Origin: Chloroflexota bacterium
GTDB taxonomy: Bacteria; Chloroflexota; Anaerolineae; UBA3071
DNA: 9,984 bases
Reading direction: 5' to 3'
NCBI GenBank assembly: GCA_014383605.1
Contig: JACNHM010000359.1
Coordinates: 1-9,984 of the forward strand
Below the pieces are notes generated by a model that did not search any database, had not been told where the DNA came from, and saw nothing but the letters and a program-made list of their open reading frames with translations. The translations under genes and the position numbers were made by a program. This document shows positions 6,601-9,984 of this stretch, piece by piece; the stretch's first letter is position 1, and each line of letters begins with the position of its first letter.

Positions 6601-8297
6601 TCAGCTTCGATCTGACGGCCCTGGCGCAGCGCTGGGCCGACGATCCGGCCAGCAACCAGGGCCTCCTGCTGCAAGGCGGCGAGGATCGCTCCGTCCAGGT
6701 GAACTTCATTTCCTCTGATGAAAATGAGGGCCTCCCGCTGCGCCCCAAGCTGGTGCTGACCTACGGCATCCGTCCGGCGACGCCCACCCCCACGCCGACC
6801 TATACGCCGACCCCCACGACCACGCCCACCAGCACATCAACGGCCACGCCCACGGCGACGCCTACCCGCACGCCGACGGCCACGCCTTCTCCTACCGCCA
6901 CGCCCACCCAGACGCCCAGCCCCACCCCGACGCGCACCCCTACGGCGACGCGCACACCGACAGCCACGCCCAGCCCGACGCCCACGCGGCTGCCACGCAC
7001 AGTTACCAGCTACCGTTTGACCCACCCGCTGGCCGTGGACGGCGACTTGAGCGATTGGGACTCCCTGGGGACGATCACCCTGGACGCCACGACGGCTGAT
7101 TACGTGCACCCGCGCTACGTGCCCGCCCCGGCGGATTCCAGCGCCACCCTGCGCAGCGCTTGGGACGAGGAGGCCGTCTACTTCGCCATCCACGTGTCCG
7201 ATGACATCCTGTCCGCCGACAGCGAGGACATCTGGCGGGATGACAGCGTGGAACTGGGGCTGGACGGAGCCAACGACGCCCGTGGCTGGGAGGCCGACGA
7301 TCACCAGCTCACCGTGGCCGTGGACCTCCGCTTCACCGACTACGGCGGGCTGGTGCCGCCGGGGATGCAGATGGGATTGCACTACGTCGCCGGGGGCTTC
7401 GATGTCGAGCTCGCCGTGCCGCTGGAGCATCTGGGCGACGCGCCGCTGGACGTGGGGCGGATTCTGGGGATCACGCTGGGCCTGCACGACGATGACGACG
7501 GCGGCGACTGGGAAAGCTACCTGATCTGGGAAGGGGATTCCACCAACGACCCGGCGGTGGGCTGGGGACGCCTGCTGCTGGACGCTGTGTCCTGGCCCAC
7601 ACGCACACCGACCGTCACGCCGACACCTAGCCATACCCCGACGGTCACGACCACGCCCACTCGCACGCCGACGCCGACCAACACGCCGACGGCCACGGCC
7701 ACAACGACGTCCACGCCTGTGGTGGAGAGCATCGTCCTGCAGCCGGGGGCAGATGGCTACGATGGCGCGGCGGACACCTACCTCAGCCGCTCCGGTGAAA
7801 CGCTCAACTTCGGCGAGGCCTCAGTGTTTTCGCTGGCCGGGACGGGGACGATGAAGACGCTGCTGCGCTTCGAACTGCCACCGCTGCCGGCGGGAGCGCA
7901 GGTACAGGGAGCGACGCTGAGCCTCTTCACCGTGCGGCGGACGACGGCCGATCCCTTGCTCACACAGGTGTACGCGCTGCTGCGTCCCTGGTCGGAAAGC
8001 GCAGCCACGTGGCTCCAGGCCGCGGGCGGCGAACCGTGGGCGCAGGCCGGCTGTGCAGGGGAGGGAAACGACTACGCAGCACCCGTTGTGGCCACGGCCA
8101 CGCTGGCCGCCGACCAGGCCTGGTACGGCTGGGACGTGACCGAGGCCGTGCGGGGTTGGCTGGATGCGCCGGCGACGAATCGGGGCCTGCTGCTGTGGTC
8201 TCAGGGCAGCGAAGACACGCGCTACAACCTGGCCTCGTCGGAAAGCCCCCACCTGTCCCTGCGCCCGCGGCTGACCCTCACGTACACCGTGCCCTGA
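3597..8297 (+). CDS. Large secreted glycoside-hydrolase-like protein with three DNRLRE/CBM96 domains and one CBM9-like domain
   Basis: A complete 1566-residue protein. Residues 1-26 are a proline-rich tail ending PRRGRP; 27-47 are a hydrophobic segment and about 48-62 an Ala-rich stretch, together a Sec-type signal peptide or anchor. Residues ~70-395 form a barrel-like hydrolase domain with a [17 protein letters not shown] signature; the candidate catalytic pair is Glu215 (GVGMYGETW) and Glu324 (PLAWESYDY), 109 residues apart, resembling clan GH-A or DUF4832-type proteins. An acidic loop [10 protein letters not shown] (163-172) may bind calcium. A beta-sandwich (~400-548) follows, then DNRLRE/CBM96 domains at ~575-764, ~870-1060 and ~1378-1566, each with DTY(I/L)S, NFG, (L/I)(R/Q)F(D/E)L, ATW and RP(K/R)L motifs, and a CBM9-like domain (~1136-1331, starting [12 protein letters not shown]). 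Thr-Pro linkers separate the modules. It is a paralogue of the first protein but lacks the SdrD B copies and VYLPLV tail. Likely role: binding and perhaps hydrolysing an extracellular polysaccharide; family and substrate unassigned. Confidence 0.9.
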   Translation: MNGFHPPPAPPWPGGESSPPPRRGRPVGLVVLAVIAALLTIASSLLLPGSGTQAAAAAASAAVRPAGRLPNAPWPGVYVFFDYYNLDPTTYPIVGGNYVFSWKHLEPAQDEYRWDIIDNWLQAEAALGKPTGVSFSVYNGAAGGNAVPFWLFGLEPESLVFCDGDWDGDDDWPIPRYWHPAYLAHYADFVLDVAARYDGDPRIAWIGMGVGMYGETWPAENGGRADYRECLMDAGLTPDLWVETVNRITDLYRQAFTRTPLFLQFAPAFDKWYEREQFTDYAAARGVGLKHNGLQPDSGAAIRDGIGQYDPMFKWGDQVPLAWESYDYLITGEVGTLWGIYNGLNKHPDYMVLADDVITDEARWPVLRFANEHLGRTLDDTPSVWVALRETERDGPWDYPQRGNYDFWLYQKDDAPGGHTVPEWNVSGHKEGRYTRRTDEATNNPYMVFDVDDGYLYDVASGEEVTLAIVYYDQGTDQWELQYDAWGDPYRSGGVIRKTNSGQWRQRTFLLTDARLANRQAGGGDFRLWSGDDGDEVIHFVQVSRAVAPVTPTPTTPPPSFTPPATVTPTPTPQQVVVLQQGKEGYWGTKDTYIHSFDPGSNFGSATDIRLRSRGKSGGLIQFDLSALPRDLTIRQAGLSLYALDLSTSASLYPRAYELYRPWTETQATWGQASSGQPWGAPGATNTSTDRAAMYSGEDWLPGVNRWAELDVTDLVRRWRDDPASNYGVILRAFGYAALEYWFASAQYGTASLRPKLSVELVGPATATPTGTPPTPTPTWTPWTTHTATATPTATTSGTDTPTPTVTPTPTHTLTPTVTPTPTVTPTPTITPTPTQTPTPTDTPTPTPTPTNTPTPTDTPTPTPSPTPATVILQNQNGGYEGTADTYLSLWTPGANFGGEEMLAVRAQGVMRALLRFDLSTLPQDALLHDARLYLYVGARSNSNPLTVRAYEVLRTWAEDQATWWSPETGRNWAEPGCSAAGSDRAATPLAELPVNDEYKWISFDLTALAQRWADDPASNQGLLLQGGEDRSVQVNFISSDENEGLPLRPKLVLTYGIRPATPTPTPTYTPTPTTTPTSTSTATPTATPTRTPTATPSPTATPTQTPSPTPTRTPTATRTPTATPSPTPTRLPRTVTSYRLTHPLAVDGDLSDWDSLGTITLDATTADYVHPRYVPAPADSSATLRSAWDEEAVYFAIHVSDDILSADSEDIWRDDSVELGLDGANDARGWEADDHQLTVAVDLRFTDYGGLVPPGMQMGLHYVAGGFDVELAVPLEHLGDAPLDVGRILGITLGLHDDDDGGDWESYLIWEGDSTNDPAVGWGRLLLDAVSWPTRTPTVTPTPSHTPTVTTTPTRTPTPTNTPTATATTTSTPVVESIVLQPGADGYDGAADTYLSRSGETLNFGEASVFSLAGTGTMKTLLRFELPPLPAGAQVQGATLSLFTVRRTTADPLLTQVYALLRPWSESAATWLQAAGGEPWAQAGCAGEGNDYAAPVVATATLAADQAWYGWDVTEAVRGWLDAPATNRGLLLWSQGSEDTRYNLASSESPHLSLRPRLTLTYTVP
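3611..3671. repeat. Two adjacent C/G-rich hairpins forming a REP-like element at the start of the gene
   Basis: Hairpin 1 pairs CCCCTCCC (3622-3629) with GGGAGGGG (3635-3642) around TGGCC, 8 bp and perfect. Hairpin 2 pairs CCCCT (3655-3659) with AGGGG (3663-3667) around CGC, with three further pairs after one mismatch (3651-3653 with 3669-3671). The arrangement and composition resemble dispersed palindromic repeats usually found between genes in Chloroflexota and Cyanobacteria. Here it lies inside the coding sequence and encodes the Pro/Gly/Arg-rich N-terminal tail. Confidence 0.55.
5242..5316 (+). repeat. Thr-Pro linker repeat (1566-residue protein, linker 1)
   Basis: About 25 residues of Thr/Pro with a few Ser, Phe and Ala, between the beta-sandwich and the first DNRLRE/CBM96 domain. 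Confidence 0.8.
5887..6203 (+). repeat. Longest Thr-Pro linker (linker 2)
   Basis: About 105 residues, almost entirely alternating Thr and Pro in its second half (6000-6200), between DNRLRE/CBM96 domains 1 and 2. The coding strand is C-rich and G-poor, and the complementary strand carries many G runs, including a canonical quadruplex motif at 6174-6194. Confidence 0.85.
6778..7000 (+). repeat. Thr-Pro linker repeat (linker 3)
   Basis: About 74 residues of TPT, TPS and TRTPTAT pattern between DNRLRE/CBM96 domain 2 and the CBM9-like domain. Confidence 0.85.
7597..7722 (+). repeat. Thr-Pro linker repeat (linker 4)
   Basis: About 42 residues of Thr-Pro pattern with Ser, Asn and Val substitutions, between the CBM9-like domain and the third DNRLRE/CBM96 domain. 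Confidence 0.85.
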
Positions 8298-8304
8298 TGC
8301 AAAG

Positions 8305-8333
8305 TTGATCTTGAGCGCACCTTGCGGTATAAT
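8305..8333 (+). promoter_or_regulatory. Sigma70-type promoter of the leuC-type operon
   Basis: A perfect TATAAT box (8328-8333) lies 17 bp downstream of TTGATC (8305-8310), which matches the -35 consensus at four of six positions, in the only gap between two unrelated genes. Expected transcription start is near 8340, giving a leader of about 75 bases before ATG 8415. Confidence 0.75.
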
Positions 8334-8395
8334 GGGCGACGCTGACCTCCGTGTGCGCTGTGCAGCGCAGCCAGCGGTGGGCGTCGCTCATTTTT
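8334..8395 (+). terminator. Hairpin plus T run: terminator of the upstream unit or leader attenuator
   Basis: The seven bases GCGACGC (8336-8342) pair exactly with GCGTCGC (8381-8387); two outer pairs (8335/8388 wobble, 8334/8389) and three inner pairs (8345-8347 with 8376-8378) extend it. A second hairpin GCGCT/AGCGC (8355-8359 and 8364-8368) sits in the loop. TTTTT follows at 8391-8395. The loop is long for a standard intrinsic terminator. Transcripts from upstream would contain the whole stem, whereas those from the promoter at 8305-8333 would start within its left arm. Confidence 0.4.
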
Positions 8396-8404
8396 GTGCC
8401 CAGA

Positions 8405-8410
8405 GGGAGG
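8405..8410 (+). promoter_or_regulatory. Ribosome binding site of the leuC-type gene
   Basis: GGGAGG lies four bases before ATG 8415. It decides the start: an in-frame TTG at 8394 would place this site inside the gene. Confidence 0.75.
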
Positions 8411-8414
8411 AAAC

Positions 8415-9668
8415 ATGGGACTTACTTTCGCCCAGAAGGTTTTGGCCCGCAAGGCCGGTCTGGATCAGGTCGTCCCCGGCCAGATCGTCACCGTGCGGCC
8501 CGACAAGCTGCTGACCCACGATAACACGGCGGCCATCGCCCGACAGTTCGCCCGCATTGGTGTCCAGCTCATGGCCGACCCGGCCATGAGCGTCATTGTG
8601 CTGGATCACGTGGTGCCGGCAGCCGACGAGACCTACGCCCGCAACCACAAAGAGATACGGGCGTTCGTGCGCGAACAGTTCATCACCGCCTTCTACGACG
8701 TGGGCGAGGGCATCTGCCACCAGGTGCTGCCGGAGAAGGGACACGCCTGGCCAGGCGCGCTCATCGTGGGCAGCGATTCGCACACCACCACGCACGGCGC
8801 CTTCGGCGCCTTCGCCGCCGGGATCGGCCGCACCGAGGCGGCAGCGGTAATGGCCACGGGCGAGATCTGGCTGCGGGTGCCTGAGAGCCTGCGCCTCGTC
8901 ATCAACGGTTCGCTGCCGCCGCACGTGTCGGCCAAGGACGTGATCCTGCACATCATCGGCGATCTGGGAGCCGATGGCGCCGACTACCGCTCCGTGGAGT
9001 TCGCCGGCCAGGCGGTGCGCGGCATGAGCCTCGCCAGCCGCATGGTGCTCTGCAACATGGCCGCCGAGATGGGCGCCAAAAACGGCGTGGTGCTGCCCGA
9101 CGAGGAGACGCAACGGTGGCTCGCCGGCCGCCTACGCGGGGACTACGAGGAGGTTCACCCCGACGCCGACGCCGCCTACGAGCGGGTCATCGAGTACGAC
9201 GTGACCGCTCTTGCCCCGCAGGTGGCCAGGCCGCACCGCGTGGACAACGTGGTGGACGTGACGGCGGTGGCGGGCACGCCGATTGATCAGGCGCTCGTCG
9301 GCACCTGCACCAACGGGCGGCTGGAGGATCTGGCGGCCGCGGCCGAGATCCTGCGCGGGCGGCACATCGCGCCGGGCGTGCGGCTGCTGGTCTTGCCCGC
9401 TTCGCGGGAGGTGCTGCTGGCCGCGCTGCAAGCTGGCCTGATCGCCGACCTGGTATCGGCGGGGGCCACGGTGCTCAATCCCGGCTGTGGGCCGTGCCTG
9501 GGCGCACACCAGGGCTGCATGGCCCCGGGCGAAGTGACCATCAGCACGGCCAACCGCAACTTCAAAGGGCGCATGGGCTGCAAGGAATCGGAGATTTACC
9601 TGGCCAGCCCGGCCACGGTGGCCGCCTCGGCGCTGGCCGGCGAGATCACTGACCCGAGGGAGGTATAG
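8415..9668 (+). CDS. leuC: 3-isopropylmalate dehydratase / homoaconitase large subunit
   Basis: A 417-residue aconitase-superfamily large subunit; in leucine synthesis it isomerises 2-isopropylmalate to 3-isopropylmalate with a small subunit, and close relatives act on homocitrate/homoaconitate. Visible motifs are the DHVVPA segment (Asp64, His65), [11 protein letters not shown] (118-128), GTCTNGR with Cys298, CGPCLG with Cys358 and Cys361, and NRNFKGRMG. The three cysteines are the expected [4Fe-4S] ligands, so the subunit looks active. The length of about 417-420 residues fits the archaeal/thermophile-type LeuC/HacA subfamily rather than the longer (~465) proteobacterial LeuC. ATG 8415 is preferred over TTG 8394 because of the ribosome binding site. 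The small-subunit gene starts two bases after the stop. The exact substrate is undecided from sequence. Confidence 0.92.
   Translation: MGLTFAQKVLARKAGLDQVVPGQIVTVRPDKLLTHDNTAAIARQFARIGVQLMADPAMSVIVLDHVVPAADETYARNHKEIRAFVREQFITAFYDVGEGICHQVLPEKGHAWPGALIVGSDSHTTTHGAFGAFAAGIGRTEAAAVMATGEIWLRVPESLRLVINGSLPPHVSAKDVILHIIGDLGADGADYRSVEFAGQAVRGMSLASRMVLCNMAAEMGAKNGVVLPDEETQRWLAGRLRGDYEEVHPDADAAYERVIEYDVTALAPQVARPHRVDNVVDVTAVAGTPIDQALVGTCTNGRLEDLAAAAEILRGRHIAPGVRLLVLPASREVLLAALQAGLIADLVSAGATVLNPGCGPCLGAHQGCMAPGEVTISTANRNFKGRMGCKESEIYLASPATVAASALAGEITDPREV
9656..9664 (+). promoter_or_regulatory. Ribosome binding site of the leuD-type gene
   Basis: GAGGGAGGT at 9656-9664 overlaps the end of the large-subunit gene and lies six bases before ATG 9671, a strong site suited to coupled translation. 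Confidence 0.8.
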
Positions 9669-9670
9669 CC

Positions 9671-9984
9671 ATGGAGAGCAAGATTGCCGGTCGTGTGTGG
9701 AAATACGGCGACGACGTCAACACGGACGTCATCTTCCCCGGCAAATACACCTACAGCATCTCCGATCCCCAGGAGATGGCCCAGCACGCGCTGGAGGATC
9801 TGGACCCCGGGTTCGTCAAGAACGTGCGCCCCGGCGACGTCATCGTCGCCGGACGCAATTTTGGCTGCGGCAGCTCGCGGGAACAGGCGGTCACCTGCCT
9901 GAAGGAGGCTGGCGTGGGCGCCATCGTCGCCAAATCCTTCGCCCGCATCTACTTCCGCAACTGCATCAATCAGGGGTTGCCCAT
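9671..9984 (+). CDS. leuD: 3-isopropylmalate dehydratase / homoaconitase small subunit, 3'-truncated by the window edge
   Basis: The first 104 codons of a protein beginning [19 protein letters not shown]; the family is usually about 160-170 residues in this subfamily, so roughly a third is outside the window. Motifs are the N-terminal [13 protein letters not shown] (14-26) and [13 protein letters not shown] (61-73), the swivelling-domain signature that completes the active site of the large subunit. The short loop after PGKY reads TYSIS; in characterised archaeal enzymes this loop influences the choice between isopropylmalate and homoaconitate, and the version here is not one I can assign. 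It lies two bases after the large-subunit stop and certainly belongs to the same operon. Confidence 0.92.
   Translation, partial: MESKIAGRVWKYGDDVNTDVIFPGKYTYSISDPQEMAQHALEDLDPGFVKNVRPGDVIVAGRNFGCGSSREQAVTCLKEAGVGAIVAKSFARIYFRNCINQGLP

Noticed and set aside
8394..8396. TTG start for the leuC-type gene
   Set aside because: A ribosome binding site at 8405-8410 precedes ATG 8415, and the TTG overlaps the T run of the hairpin; family N-termini begin near MGLTFAQKV.
8340..8414. Leucine-rich leader peptide before the leuC-type gene
   Set aside because: No ATG occurs in the leader and the possible GTG frame has no run of leucine codons.

Overview
The window looks like a piece of a Chloroflexota genome, probably Anaerolineae or a relative. 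The pointers are high G+C, very large secreted proteins whose domains are joined by long Thr-Pro (TPTATPT) linkers, DNRLRE/CBM96-type and SdrD B-type beta-domains, and a protein tail of the form VYLPLV right after a Thr-Pro linker, a combination I associate with that phylum. The assignment is inference from protein style, not from a marker gene.

Everything supported lies on the plus strand. Region 1 (1-2739) is the 3' part of a secreted modular protein: the end of a glycoside-hydrolase-like barrel, a beta-sandwich, a DNRLRE-like domain, two nearly identical SdrD B-like domains, four Thr-Pro linkers and the VYLPLV tail. Region 2 (2788-3600) is a class I SAM-dependent methyltransferase. Region 3 (3597-8297) overlaps it by ATGA and encodes a 1566-residue paralogue of the first protein, with signal peptide, complete barrel and beta-sandwich, then three DNRLRE/CBM96 domains and one CBM9-like domain. 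These three genes run close together with no visible terminator between them and look like one transcription unit. A plausible theme is an extracellular or surface glycan: two enzyme-like proteins with many binding modules and one intracellular methyltransferase. The substrate cannot be read from the sequence.

Region 4 (8298-8414) is a short intergenic stretch holding a good sigma70-type promoter and a large hairpin followed by a T run. Region 5 (8415-9984) starts an unrelated housekeeping operon: the large and (truncated) small subunits of an isopropylmalate/homoaconitate isomerase (LeuC/LeuD or HacA/HacB), with all three iron-sulfur cysteines present.

The less expected signals are two palindromic elements lying inside coding sequence in frame (one in the methyltransferase, one encoding the N-terminal tail of the 1566-residue protein), the VYLPLV tail as a possible sorting or anchoring tag, recent intragenic duplications, a perfect G-quadruplex motif in a linker, and the promoter/hairpin overlap upstream of the leuC-type gene.
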